Source of the DNA: Stutzerimonas stutzeri
Lineage (GTDB): Bacteria; Pseudomonadota; Gammaproteobacteria; Pseudomonadales; Pseudomonadaceae
DNA: 64,000 nt
Direction of reading: 5' to 3'
NCBI RefSeq assembly: GCF_000590475.1
Contig: NZ_CP007441.1
Location: 4,160,660-4,224,659, forward strand
The translations under genes and the position numbers were made by a program. The notes beneath the pieces are model-generated. The model was not told the origin of the DNA. It saw nothing but the letters and a program-made list of their open reading frames with translations, and ran no database searches. Of the stretch, positions 20,101 to 29,448 are shown in pieces. Position 1 is the stretch's first letter; every line of letters begins with the position of its first letter.

Positions 20101-20619
20101 TCACTCGGCCGGCTGCAGCTTCAGCTCCACCATCAACTCATCGGCCAGGGTTTCCAGGTGCTGCTGGAGCTCATCGAGGGACAGTTCGACCGGCACCGCC
20201 AGGCGCGCATCTGCATGAAACAGCAGCTCGTTGGTCATTGGCGCGGGCAGAACATCGGTGTTCAGGCTTTCCACATTGATGCCGTGCCCCGCCAGCAGAC
20301 GGGTGATGTCACGCACGATACCTGCACGGTCGTTGCCCACCAGCCGCAGCTGGATCATCTGCCAGCTGCGTTCGGGTAGCTCGCCGCTACGGGCGAATAC
20401 CACGCGAATCCCCTGACGCTCCAGTTGCTGCAACGCGTCGGTCAGCCCGGCCTGAGCGTCCTTCGGTACCGCGACCCGCAAAATCCCGGCGAACTGGCCA
20501 GCCATGCGCGACATGCGACTGTCCAGCCAGTTGCCGCCATGCTCGGCGATGCACTTGGCCACGCGCTCGACCAGCCCAGGCTGATCTTCGGCAATGACGG
20601 TTAGGACGAGATGATCCAT
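20101..20619 (-). CDS. GcvR-like double ACT-domain regulator
   Basis: A 172-residue protein with two ACT domains (about 3-75 and 88-165): MDHLVLTVIAEDQPGLVERV, then RLVGNDRAGIVRDITRLL. This is the build of the glycine cleavage repressor GcvR, which binds amino acids and other proteins, not DNA. GAGGAG precedes the ATG. It is divergent from malate synthase G across 262 bp. A longer frame upstream has no ribosome site. Confidence 0.85.
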   Translation of the reverse strand: MDHLVLTVIAEDQPGLVERVAKCIAEHGGNWLDSRMSRMAGQFAGILRVAVPKDAQAGLTDALQQLERQGIRVVFARSGELPERSWQMIQLRLVGNDRAGIVRDITRLLAGHGINVESLNTDVLPAPMTNELLFHADARLAVPVELSLDELQQHLETLADELMVELKLQPAE

Positions 20620-20881
20620 CGGTGACTCCTCAATAGTGTGTACGCCGGCCGGAGCTGATCGTGCGCATGATGACGTTATGGACCGTACCAGCGGCATCCG
20701 GCTCCATAGGTATAGAACAAACTGCCGGCCCATCGTACTCAATGGCCTATCGACTTGCGGGCCTCGGCCGCGCCAATCGCAGCGGACTGATTTTCCGACC
20801 GGCTTCATGTAGTATCCGCCGACCCGGACTACAAGACCCCTATCGTCCGTGTCGGATAGAAAGAACCAAGTGAGGCGAGAG

Positions 20882-23062
20882 ATGACTGAGCGCGTTGAAG
20901 TCGGTGGCCTGCAGGTCGCCAAAGTCCTGTACGACTTCGTGAACAACGAAGCGATTCCTGGTACTGGCGTTGATGCCGATGCCTTCTGGGCCGGCGCTTC
21001 CAGCGTCATCCACGACCTGGCGCCGAAGAACCGCGAGCTGCTGGCCAAACGTGACGACCTGCAGGCGCAGATCGATGCCTGGCACCAGGCCCGTGCCGGT
21101 CAGGCCCACGATGCAGTGGCCTACAAAGCCTTCCTGCAGGACATCGGTTACCTGCTACCGGAAGCCGAAGACTTCCAGGCCACTACACAGAACGTCGACG
21201 AAGAAATCGCCCGCATGGCCGGCCCGCAGCTGGTGGTGCCGATCATGAATGCGCGCTTCGCCCTGAACGCCGCCAATGCTCGCTGGGGTTCCCTGTACGA
21301 CGCGCTTTACGGCACCGACGCCATCTCTGAAGACGATGGCGCGAGCAAAGGCCCGGGCTACAACGAAGTCCGCGGCAACAAGGTCATCGCCTACGCGCGC
21401 GCCTTTCTCGATCAAGCCGCTCCGCTGGAAACCGGCTCGCACGCCAACTCCACCAGCTACCGCATCGAAGGCGGCAAACTGGTCGTCGCGCTGAAAGACG
21501 GGACCAGCACCGGCCTGCAGACGCCCGCCCAGCTGCGCGGCTTCCAGGGTGACGCCCACGCACCAATTGCCGTGCTGCTCAAGCACAACGGCATCCACTT
21601 CGAAATCCAGATCGATCCGTCCAGCCCCATCGGCCAGACCGATGCGGCCGGCGTCAAAGACGTGCTGATGGAATCGGCGCTCACCACCATCATGGACTGC
21701 GAAGACTCCATTGCTGCGGTCGATGCCGACGACAAGACAGTTGTCTACCGCAACTGGCTCGGCCTGATGAAGGGCGATTTGGTCGAGGAGCTGGACAAGG
21801 GCGGCAAGCGGATCACCCGCGCCATGAACCCGGACCGCGTCTACACCCAGGCCGACGGCAGCGGTGAATTGACCCTACATGGCCGCTCGCTGCTGTTCAT
21901 CCGCAACGTCGGTCACCTGATGACCAACGACGCCATCCTCGACAAGGATGGTAACGAAGTGCCGGAAGGCATCATGGACGGCCTGTTCACCGGCCTGGCC
22001 GCGATGCACAACCTCAAGGGCAACACCACCCGCGCCAACAGCCGCACAGGTTCGATGTACATCGTCAAACCAAAGATGCATGGCCCGGAAGAAGTCGCCT
22101 TCGCCACCGAACTGTTCGGCCGCGTCGAAGACGTGCTCGGCCTGCCGCGCAATACCTTGAAAGTCGGCATCATGGACGAGGAGCGCCGCACCACGGTCAA
22201 CCTCAAGGCCTGCATCAAGGAAGCGCGCGAGCGCGTGGTGTTCATCAACACCGGCTTCCTCGACCGTACCGGCGACGAGATCCACACCTCCATGGAAGCC
22301 GGCCCGGTCGTTCGCAAGGCGGCGATGAAGGCCGAGAAGTGGATCGGCTCCTACGAGAACAACAACGTCGACGTCGGCCTGGCGTGCGGCCTGCAGGGCA
22401 AGGCGCAGATCGGCAAAGGCATGTGGGCCATGCCCGACCTGATGGCGAGCATGCTCGAGCAGAAGATCGGCCATCCCATGGCCGGCGCCAACACCGCGTG
22501 GGTCCCCTCGCCCACCGCCGCGACGCTGCACGCCATGCACTACCACAAGGTCGACGTGTTCGCCCGTCAGGCCGAACTGGCCAAGCGCGAAAAAGCTTCG
22601 GTCGACGACATCCTCACCATTCCGCTGGCACCAAGCACCAACTGGAGCGAAGAAGACAAGCGCAACGAGCTGGACAACAACGCTCAGGGTATCCTCGGCT
22701 ACGTGGTCCGCTGGATCGACGCCGGCGTCGGTTGCTCGAAGGTGCCGGACATTAATGACATCGCACTGATGGAAGACCGCGCCACCCTGCGTATTTCCAG
22801 CCAGCACATGGCCAACTGGCTGCGTCATGGTGTAGTGACAAAGGATCAGGTAGTCGAAAGCCTCAAGCGCATGGCGCCGGTTGTGGATCGCCAAAACGCG
22901 GGTGACCCGACCTACCGCCCGTTGGCCCCAGACTTCGATAACAATGTCGCCTTCCAAGCCGCGCTGGAGCTGGTGCTAGAAGGTACCAAGCAGCCCAACG
23001 GCTACACCGAGCCGGTGCTGCACCGCCGCCGTCGCGAGTTCAAGGCCAAGAACGGCCTGTAA
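20882..23062 (+). CDS. glcB: Malate synthase G
   Basis: A 726-residue enzyme that condenses glyoxylate and acetyl-CoA to malate, in the glyoxylate bypass and glycolate use. Length and sequence fit isoform G (for example MDCEDSIAAVDADDK, NRTGSMYIVKPKMHG-like region and PTAATLHAMHYHKV). The start at MTERVEV has GAGGCGAG just upstream and gives the usual family length; a frame 11 codons longer is rejected. A hairpin with a T-run follows, so the unit is monocistronic. Confidence 0.95.
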   Translation: MTERVEVGGLQVAKVLYDFVNNEAIPGTGVDADAFWAGASSVIHDLAPKNRELLAKRDDLQAQIDAWHQARAGQAHDAVAYKAFLQDIGYLLPEAEDFQATTQNVDEEIARMAGPQLVVPIMNARFALNAANARWGSLYDALYGTDAISEDDGASKGPGYNEVRGNKVIAYARAFLDQAAPLETGSHANSTSYRIEGGKLVVALKDGTSTGLQTPAQLRGFQGDAHAPIAVLLKHNGIHFEIQIDPSSPIGQTDAAGVKDVLMESALTTIMDCEDSIAAVDADDKTVVYRNWLGLMKGDLVEELDKGGKRITRAMNPDRVYTQADGSGELTLHGRSLLFIRNVGHLMTNDAILDKDGNEVPEGIMDGLFTGLAAMHNLKGNTTRANSRTGSMYIVKPKMHGPEEVAFATELFGRVEDVLGLPRNTLKVGIMDEERRTTVNLKACIKEARERVVFINTGFLDRTGDEIHTSMEAGPVVRKAAMKAEKWIGSYENNNVDVGLACGLQGKAQIGKGMWAMPDLMASMLEQKIGHPMAGANTAWVPSPTAATLHAMHYHKVDVFARQAELAKREKASVDDILTIPLAPSTNWSEEDKRNELDNNAQGILGYVVRWIDAGVGCSKVPDINDIALMEDRATLRISSQHMANWLRHGVVTKDQVVESLKRMAPVVDRQNAGDPTYRPLAPDFDNNVAFQAALELVLEGTKQPNGYTEPVLHRRRREFKAKNGL

Positions 23063-23084
23063 GCCGAAGACCAGCCGCAAATCG

Positions 23085-23108
23085 ACCGCCCTACGGGGCG
23101 GTTTTTTT
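23085..23108 (+). terminator. Rho-independent terminator of glcB
   Basis: ACCGCCC-TACG-GGGCGGT stem followed by six further T residues, 22 bp after the glcB stop codon. Confidence 0.9.
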
Positions 23109-23133
23109 ATGTCTGAATTCCGCTGAGCGACGT

Positions 23134-23160
23134 TCAAGTTCGGCATTCGCCAACCGATAA
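23134..23160 (+). promoter_or_regulatory. Sigma-28 (FliA) type promoter
   Basis: TCAAGTTC, an exact 11-bp spacer, then ACCGATAA. Against the sigma-28 consensus TAAAGTTT-N11-GCCGATAA this is 6 of 8 and 7 of 8. It lies about 100 bp before the chemoreceptor start codon, where flagellar/chemotaxis promoters are expected, and no terminator intervenes before the porin and binding-protein genes. Confidence 0.65.
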
Positions 23161-23261
23161 CGTGACCGCCTTGGCAAATCCAGTCACACTTTATCCGACA
23201 GGTGGCACTGCGCCATCAATCACCATCTCGTAGTATCCGCCGCCCGCCGTGGAGTCGATGC

Positions 23262-24884
23262 ATGTTCAAGAATTTCTCGCTGACCGCAAAGCTGTCACTG
23301 GTCCCCGCCGTCGCGCTGCTCGGGCTCGTTTTGTACGTCGGCTACACCTCGCTACAGCTGTCGGCAACCGACTCGCGGCTGGTGACGCTGGAAACACAGA
23401 GCTATCCGACACTCGAAAAAGCCGATGCGGTGATCTTCCAGTTCTCGCGTATTCCCGGCCTGCTGAACAACGCCGTAGCCGCGGGCGAGCCAGGCATCCT
23501 TGACGAAGCCCGGGAAGTGCTTGGCGAGATCGATAGGCAGCAACAGGCGCTCGCCACCCTGTTGGTCAGCCAGCCGCAACGGCGACAGGCGCTCGACAAC
23601 TGGCGCAATGCGGTTACGGCCTATGCGGATAACGCGCTTGGCGCATCGACGAAACTGATCAGCGGCAGCGCTTCGTTCGACGACCTGCGCCCGAGCCTCG
23701 ATCGCATGGCAAGTGACCTGGCCCAAGCGCAGAAGCAGGCCACTGATTTTCGTGCGGGCGCCTATGCCGACTTCCAACAGACCCTTGCCGAGACCCGCGA
23801 AGCGAACGAAAGCACCACTCGCCTGGGCATCATCTTGTCCCTCGTACTCATCGTGGTGGTCAGCCTCGGTGCCTGGCTGGTGATTCGCAGCGTGATGGCC
23901 AACGTGCGCGGCGTGATCGCCTCCCTGCAGTCCATTGCCCGTGGCGATGGCGACCTGACGCAGCGCGTGAATGTTAAGTCCAATGATGAAATCGGCGCGA
24001 TGATCGAGCTGTTCAATGGTTTTCTCGACAAGCTACAGCACACCATTCGCCAGATCATCGAGGCCGCCAGCCCTCTCGGCCAGGTGTCGAAGGAGCTGTA
24101 CAACCTGACCCAGGGCTCGGAAGAAAACGCCAAGTCGCAGCAGCATCACACCGACTCGATCACCCGCGACATCCTCACCATGACCGGCAGCATTCAGGAA
24201 GTAGCGCAGCGCTCGCAACAGGCTTCCGATGAGGCCAACTCCGCTGCCCGACAAGCCGCCACTGCGCGCGAGCACGTCGGCAGCCTGTCCAGTGGGATCA
24301 GCGATCTGGGCAACAGCGTGATGAGCGCCGTGAAGGCCATGGAACAGCTGGAAGAAGAAACCCAGGAAGTCGGCTCGGTGCTCACGGTGATCCGCAGCAT
24401 CGCCGAACAGACCAACCTGCTCGCCCTCAACGCCGCCATCGAAGCCGCCCGCGCCGGCGAACAGGGCCGTGGCTTTGCCGTGGTCGCCGATGAGGTGCGC
24501 AACCTGGCGCAGAAGACCGCCGCCTCCACCGCCGAGATCCAGCAGATCATCCAGCGCCTGCAAAGCAGCGCCAACACCGTGCTCAATGTCATGAACAGCA
24601 ATGGCGAGAAATCACGCGCCAGCATCGAGCGCTCGGTCGAAGCGACCCAGCTGCTCGAGACCATCGCCCGCACCGTCAACCAGATCGACGAACTCAACGC
24701 CGGCATCGCCCAGTTCACTCAGGAGCAGATCGGCCTGTCGAGTTCCATTCAACAAGAAACCCAAGTGTTGCAGCAGGACGCGCAAGCAACCGCAAACGGC
24801 GCCGAAGCCACCGCCCGGCTGGGCGAGCAACTGGTCAGCACGGGCGATCACCTGCGTGCGGCCACGGCCCAATTCCGCGTTTAA
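23262..24884 (+). CDS. Methyl-accepting chemotaxis protein
   Basis: A 540-residue receptor: membrane span 1 (about 10-30), a helical periplasmic sensing domain (about 35-190), span 2 (about 192-214), HAMP (about 215-270) and a cytoplasmic signalling domain with the conserved hairpin tip (IRSIAEQTNLLALNAAIEAA). The start chosen is MFKNFSL with GGAG upstream; the longer frame begins in the promoter region. It is first of a three-gene operon with a porin and a small binding-like protein, 20 bp and then 11 bp apart. Confidence 0.92.
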   Translation: MFKNFSLTAKLSLVPAVALLGLVLYVGYTSLQLSATDSRLVTLETQSYPTLEKADAVIFQFSRIPGLLNNAVAAGEPGILDEAREVLGEIDRQQQALATLLVSQPQRRQALDNWRNAVTAYADNALGASTKLISGSASFDDLRPSLDRMASDLAQAQKQATDFRAGAYADFQQTLAETREANESTTRLGIILSLVLIVVVSLGAWLVIRSVMANVRGVIASLQSIARGDGDLTQRVNVKSNDEIGAMIELFNGFLDKLQHTIRQIIEAASPLGQVSKELYNLTQGSEENAKSQQHHTDSITRDILTMTGSIQEVAQRSQQASDEANSAARQAATAREHVGSLSSGISDLGNSVMSAVKAMEQLEEETQEVGSVLTVIRSIAEQTNLLALNAAIEAARAGEQGRGFAVVADEVRNLAQKTAASTAEIQQIIQRLQSSANTVLNVMNSNGEKSRASIERSVEATQLLETIARTVNQIDELNAGIAQFTQEQIGLSSSIQQETQVLQQDAQATANGAEATARLGEQLVSTGDHLRAATAQFRV

Positions 24885-24904
24885 ATTGCTTTAGGAGCAT
24901 CCTG

Positions 24905-26086
24905 ATGACCGCAGTACGTGTTATCGGCCTGGCAGCCGCCTGCCTGGCAACCACCCCAGCCTTTGCCCTTGAACAGGGCGAGCATCGCTTCAACGGTTTC
25001 GGCACCGTCGGATTCACCCATCTGGGTGGTGAAGACGAAGGCCGCAGCTATGGCGTGCAAGGTCAGACCAACGATTCCTGGCGCGGCGACCAGTTGTCCA
25101 AGTTCGGCGCACAGCTGAGCTATGGCGTCACCGACACCGTCGGCGTGACCGTTCAGGCCACCGCCAAGGCGCAGCAGGATGAATGGAAAGCCAATCTGGA
25201 GTGGGCCTATCTCTCCTGGCAGACCACCGACCAGCTGATGCTCCGCGCCGGCCGCCTGCGCAGCCCGGTCTACATGTATTCCGAAAGCCTCGATGTCGGC
25301 TACAGCTATCCTTGGCTGCGCCTGCCCGATGAGGTCTACAGCCAGGTCCAGGTGACCAACTACGAAGGCGTCGATGCGGTCTACACCGTGCCGCTGTCCT
25401 ACGGCTCGGTGACTTTCCAGGTGGCTGGCGGTCAGGCGAAGAACCGTGACTACTACGCCTACGACGAGCAGTTCGATATCGACTACGGCAAGCTGTTCGG
25501 CGCCAGCGTAAGCCTGGCGACCAACGATTTCGGCACGCTGCGCATCGGTTACGTCGAAGCGGATATCAAGACCGATATCGTTGGGAACGTGGTTAGCATT
25601 CTGCCGCAGCCTTTTGGTCCGGGCGTGGGCGTCGCCGAGCAGCGCTCGCTGCTGGCCCTTGACAAAGAGAAAGGCAAGTTCACCTCCATCGGCTACCAGT
25701 ACGATAACGGCACCTGGATCAGCAGCAACGAGTGGACTTCGCGCATGATCGAGAATGACGGTATGGCATCCATCGACTCCTTCTACCTGATGGGTGGCCG
25801 TCGCTTTGGTGATTTCCTGCCACACGTGACTTACGCGCAGTTGGACGACAATGGCGGCCGTCAGAGCTCTTGGACGCTTGGCCTCAATTACCAGGCTGCC
25901 CCGACCGTAGTGGTTAAAGGCGAGTACAAGCGCGTCGATACCCAAAATGGCTATGACGGCGTCTTTACCCGCAATGCTCAAGAACTCTACGAAAACGAGG
26001 TTTTCGATCGCACCGGTTTGGCTGGCGCCCCGGCCCGCAACTACGACGGCGATATCGTTTCCGTCGGCGTCGATTTCGTATTCTGA
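24905..26086 (+). CDS. Outer-membrane porin
   Basis: A 393-residue protein with a signal peptide ending TTPAFA and a beta-barrel pattern of alternating short hydrophobic strands (YGVTDTVGVTVQATAK, NLEWAYLSWQTTDQLMLRAGRL). The C-terminus is Val-Phe, as usual for BAM-assembled barrels. TAGGAG precedes the start. Its place between a chemoreceptor and a phosphate-binding-like protein suggests entry of the ligand sensed by the receptor. Specific solute unknown. Confidence 0.85.
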   Translation: MTAVRVIGLAAACLATTPAFALEQGEHRFNGFGTVGFTHLGGEDEGRSYGVQGQTNDSWRGDQLSKFGAQLSYGVTDTVGVTVQATAKAQQDEWKANLEWAYLSWQTTDQLMLRAGRLRSPVYMYSESLDVGYSYPWLRLPDEVYSQVQVTNYEGVDAVYTVPLSYGSVTFQVAGGQAKNRDYYAYDEQFDIDYGKLFGASVSLATNDFGTLRIGYVEADIKTDIVGNVVSILPQPFGPGVGVAEQRSLLALDKEKGKFTSIGYQYDNGTWISSNEWTSRMIENDGMASIDSFYLMGGRRFGDFLPHVTYAQLDDNGGRQSSWTLGLNYQAAPTVVVKGEYKRVDTQNGYDGVFTRNAQELYENEVFDRTGLAGAPARNYDGDIVSVGVDFVF

Positions 26087-26097
26087 GGAGCGTCCAG

Positions 26098-26502
26098 ATG
26101 AAAGTATTCCTTCGCATCCTCGGCAGCGCAGCACTGCTGGGCATGATCTCCATGGCCCAAGCCGAAGTTGCCGTAATCGTCAATCCAGGCGCGACCAAGG
26201 CGCCCTCGCAGTCCGAGGTCGCCAACATCTTCCTGGGCAAAGACAAGTCCATGAAAGGCGTCGACCTCAAGGACTGGACGCCGGCCAAGGAGAGCTTCTA
26301 CTCCGCGGTTACCAGCAAGAATGAATCGCAGCTGAAGTCGTACTGGTCGGGCCTGGTGTTCACCGGCAAGGGCCAGCCGATGTCCAGTGTCGCTGACGAC
26401 GCGGCGATGATTGCCAAGGTTGCCGCCGAAGCAGACACCATCGGCTACGTTGACAGCGCCGCGGTCACCGATTCGGTCAAGGTACTGTTTACCCTGCCGT
26501 GA
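26098..26502 (+). CDS. Small phosphate-binding (PstS-like) periplasmic protein
   Basis: A 134-residue secreted protein (signal ends MAQA) with the PBP-like motifs of the PstS superfamily: EVANIFLGKDKSMKG and TIGYVDSAAV. It is less than half the length of a full PstS, so it probably represents a single lobe. No transporter genes are linked. Co-transcription with a chemoreceptor and porin suggests a sensing or scavenging role in the periplasm (inference). Confidence 0.8.
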   Translation: MKVFLRILGSAALLGMISMAQAEVAVIVNPGATKAPSQSEVANIFLGKDKSMKGVDLKDWTPAKESFYSAVTSKNESQLKSYWSGLVFTGKGQPMSSVADDAAMIAKVAAEADTIGYVDSAAVTDSVKVLFTLP

Positions 26503-26517
26503 TCTGACGTCGCTTTG

Positions 26518-26547
26518 AAAAAACCGCCTTCCAGGCGGTTTTTTTTT
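26518..26547 (+). terminator. Rho-independent terminator of the MCP-porin-binding protein operon
   Basis: AAAAAACCGCC-TTCCA-GGCGGTTTTTT stem with a long T-run on the plus strand, 15 bp after the stop of the binding-protein gene. Confidence 0.9.
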
Positions 26548-26680
26548 GCAAATATCCGGCATCCCTGGGCGAAACAACTGATGCCCGTCCGCCCGGCCGC
26601 GCTGGCCGCGACTAGACTTACGTCCAATGTGCCCATCCGGCCCCGCAGCCCACCATTGGCCGCAAAATTGGAAGCGAACC

Positions 26681-28615
26681 ATGAGCAAAGCCGATGCTTT
26701 CGCCGAGGCAGGCAAGACTGCCGTCTTGCAGAACATCCACGGGACCATGGAATTTCTGCGTAAGTACCCGCCGTTCAATCAGATGGAGCCGGGGCATCTC
26801 GCCTATCTGGTCGAGAATTGCCAGCTGCGGTTCTACAGTGAAGGTGACTGCATCATTTCGCCAGACGATGGCGTGGTCGAGCACTTCTACATCATCAAGC
26901 AGGGCCGCGTGCATGGTCAGCGTCCGCACACCAGCAAGCGCGGCACCGACACCACCTTCGAAGTGATCGTCGGCGAATGCTTCCCGATGGCGGCATTGAT
27001 GGGCGAGCGCGCCACCCGTACTGGACATTTCGCCGCGGAAGACACCTTCTGCTTTCTACTGAACAAACCGGCGTTCATCAAACTGGTGTCCAAGTCCGCC
27101 GCGTTCCGCGATTTCGCCATGCGTGGAGTAAGTAGCCTGCTCGACCTGGTTAACCAGCAGGCACAGATGCGCGCGGTGGAAAGCCTCGGCGCGCAGTATT
27201 CGCTGGATACCCGTATCGGCGAGCTGGCGTTGCACCATCCAGTCTCCTGTCTGCCGGCCATGCCGTTACCCGAAGCGGTTGGCCTGATGAACGACAGTAA
27301 TGTCGGCAGCATCGTGATCACCGATGAAGCCATGCGCCCGCAAGGCATCTTTACCTTGCGCGACCTCCGGCGCGTGATCGCCACCGGCACCACAGAGCTA
27401 TCGGCGCCTATCTCTCGATTCATGACGCCAGACCCCTTCCATCTGCCGCCGGACGCCAGCGCATTCGATGCGGCGATCGCCATGACCGAACGACATATTG
27501 CCCACGTCTGTATCGTCGAAAACGGGCTGCTGTGCGGCGTCATTTCCGAACGCGATCTGTTCTCGCTGCAGCGCGTCGATCTGGTGCATCTCGCACAGGC
27601 GATATCTCACGCCGACAGCGTCGAGACGCTGGTGATCATCCGCAGCCGTATCCTGCAACTGGTCGACAACATGCTGGCGCACGGCGCCTCCTCGACGCAG
27701 ATCACTCATATCATCACCTTGCTCAACGACCATACCGTCTGCCGGGTGATCGAGCTGGCGATCGAAGCGCTCGGTGACCCGGAGATTCCGTTTACCTGGC
27801 TGTGCTTCGGCAGCGAAGGCCGCCGGGAACAGACGCTTCATACCGATCAGGACAACGGCATCCTGTTCGAGGCCGCCGATGGCGCCGAAGCCGCGCATAT
27901 CCGCGGGCGCCTGCTGCCGCTCGCCGAGCGTATCAACCAGGACCTGGACACCTGCGGCTTCACCCTGTGCAAGGGCAACATCATGGCCAGCAATCCTCAG
28001 CTGTGCCTCTCAAGGCAGGAGTGGCAGCGCCGCTTCAGCTCGTTTATTCGAGAGTCGACGCCGGAAAACCTGCTCAGCAGCACCATCTATTTCGATCTGC
28101 GGGCCGTCTGGGGACCGTGTGACGGTTACGAGCAGTTGCGTCACGATTTGCTCGAGGAGATCGGAGAGAACCGTCTGTTCCAGCGCATGCTCGCCGACAA
28201 TGCCTTGCGCCATCGTCCACCGGTGGGCCGCTTCCGCGATTTCGTGGTGACCCGCAAGGGCGAGGGCAAACCGACCCTGGACCTCAAGGTGCAAGGCCTG
28301 ACGCCCTTCGTCGACGGTGCACGCCTGCTCGCACTGGGTCACGGCATCGCCACCTGCAATACCCTCGATCGGCTGCGCCAGTTGGTCGAAAAAGACGTTA
28401 TCGACGAAAAGGATGGCGCGGCCTATGAAGAGGCCTACCATTTCATTCAGCAGACGCGCATGCAGCAGCACCAGCAGCAGGCTCGCGACGGACAGCCCTA
28501 CTCCAACCGGCTCGACCCGGATAGCCTCAATCATTTGGATCGACGTATCCTGCGCGAATCCTTCCGCCAGGCCCAGCGCCTGCAAAGCAGTCTGGCTCTG
28601 CGCTATCAGTTATGA
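26681..28615 (+). CDS. Cyclic-nucleotide-binding / CBS / DUF294 nucleotidyltransferase-like protein
   Basis: A 644-residue cytosolic protein: cNMP-binding fold (about 20-140), a CBS pair (about 165-290), a DUF294 nucleotidyltransferase domain with GSEGRREQTLHTDQDNG (about 375-395) and a C-terminal DUF294 domain. Proteins of this build pair with a DEDDh exonuclease and with acetate-type symporters in Pseudomonas, and are thought to modulate a signalling or transport system. The start is taken at MSKADAF with GGAAG upstream. The downstream exonuclease gene overlaps by ATGA. Confidence 0.88.
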   Translation: MSKADAFAEAGKTAVLQNIHGTMEFLRKYPPFNQMEPGHLAYLVENCQLRFYSEGDCIISPDDGVVEHFYIIKQGRVHGQRPHTSKRGTDTTFEVIVGECFPMAALMGERATRTGHFAAEDTFCFLLNKPAFIKLVSKSAAFRDFAMRGVSSLLDLVNQQAQMRAVESLGAQYSLDTRIGELALHHPVSCLPAMPLPEAVGLMNDSNVGSIVITDEAMRPQGIFTLRDLRRVIATGTTELSAPISRFMTPDPFHLPPDASAFDAAIAMTERHIAHVCIVENGLLCGVISERDLFSLQRVDLVHLAQAISHADSVETLVIIRSRILQLVDNMLAHGASSTQITHIITLLNDHTVCRVIELAIEALGDPEIPFTWLCFGSEGRREQTLHTDQDNGILFEAADGAEAAHIRGRLLPLAERINQDLDTCGFTLCKGNIMASNPQLCLSRQEWQRRFSSFIRESTPENLLSSTIYFDLRAVWGPCDGYEQLRHDLLEEIGENRLFQRMLADNALRHRPPVGRFRDFVVTRKGEGKPTLDLKVQGLTPFVDGARLLALGHGIATCNTLDRLRQLVEKDVIDEKDGAAYEEAYHFIQQTRMQQHQQQARDGQPYSNRLDPDSLNHLDRRILRESFRQAQRLQSSLALRYQL

Positions 28616-29313
28616 ATATGCCCTGGTTCAAACGACGCGGACCCGTCCTCGGACTGGAGCAACTGCAACGATGCGAGCGGCTGCCCGAACCGGCGGCGCT
28701 CGGCACCTGTCCGCTTCGAGAACAGCGTCTGGTGGTGCTGGATGTTGAAACCAGTGGCCTGGACATGCGCCGCGACATCGTCCTGTCCATCGGCGCGGTG
28801 GTAATCGAGGACGGCGCCATCGACCTGGGCGATCAGTTTCAGTCAACCCTGCTGCGGCCGGCGCAGAAGATCAGCGAAAGCGTGTTGATCCATGGCATCG
28901 CCCCTAGCGAACTGGAGGCCGGTGACGATCCGGTCGAGGCGCTGCTGGATTTCATGGAGTTCGTAGGCGACAGCCCGATCCTGGCCTACCACGCCATATT
29001 CGACCAGCGCATGCTGGCCCGTGCGCTGAGGCAGACGCTTGGCTACAAGCTGCGCCATCCCTTCATCGACGTGGCCGAAATCGCGCCGATGCTCTGTCCC
29101 GACAACCGTCCGCGGCACAATGGCCTGAACGAGTGGTGCAGCCATTTCGGGCTGCAGGTGCTGCAGCGCCATCACGCCAGCGCCGATGCACTGGCCACCG
29201 CCGAGCTGGCATTGATCCTTTTCAGCAAGGCGCACAGGCAGGGCGCGGACAGTCTTGTGGCGTTGAACCAGCGCCTGGCCAACTGGCGACAGCGCCAGCA
29301 CGCGCGCCTGTGA
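28612..29313 (+). CDS. DEDDh 3'-5' exonuclease (DNA polymerase III epsilon-like)
   Basis: A 233-residue exonuclease. ExoI motif VVLDVETSGLD, ExoII around LAYHAIFDQRML, and ExoIII with His in RHHASADALATAEL. It lacks the C-terminal polymerase-binding tail of DnaQ. Its translation is coupled to the DUF294 protein (ATGA overlap). In P. aeruginosa the same pair adjoins a sodium:solute symporter gene; here an iron-uptake cluster lies between. Confidence 0.88.
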   Translation: MNMPWFKRRGPVLGLEQLQRCERLPEPAALGTCPLREQRLVVLDVETSGLDMRRDIVLSIGAVVIEDGAIDLGDQFQSTLLRPAQKISESVLIHGIAPSELEAGDDPVEALLDFMEFVGDSPILAYHAIFDQRMLARALRQTLGYKLRHPFIDVAEIAPMLCPDNRPRHNGLNEWCSHFGLQVLQRHHASADALATAELALILFSKAHRQGADSLVALNQRLANWRQRQHARL

Positions 29314-29400
29314 TGTAAACGGCAAACACCGATAGCTCCAGTGCGCATCGCCGCCGCGAGCCGACAATCTGTCGTTGCAGCAATGGCGGCAACTTGCGAT

Positions 29401-29419
29401 CATGCGAATAGTTCTCGTT
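29401..29419. promoter_or_regulatory. Fur-box-like site before the sigma-factor gene
   Basis: On the minus strand AACGAGAACTATTCGCATG matches the extended Fur-box form AATGAGAATTATTCTCATT at about 15 of 19 positions. It lies 30 bp before the start of the ECF sigma gene, where Fur would repress under iron sufficiency. Confidence 0.55.
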
Positions 29420-29448
29420 AGCGGCCAATCCGGCCTTGGAGCTTCGCC

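Noticed and set aside
23161..23190. Possible Pho box before the chemoreceptor (CTGTCGG-type word on the minus strand)
   Set aside because: Only one of the two direct repeats is recognisable, too weak to claim phosphate control.
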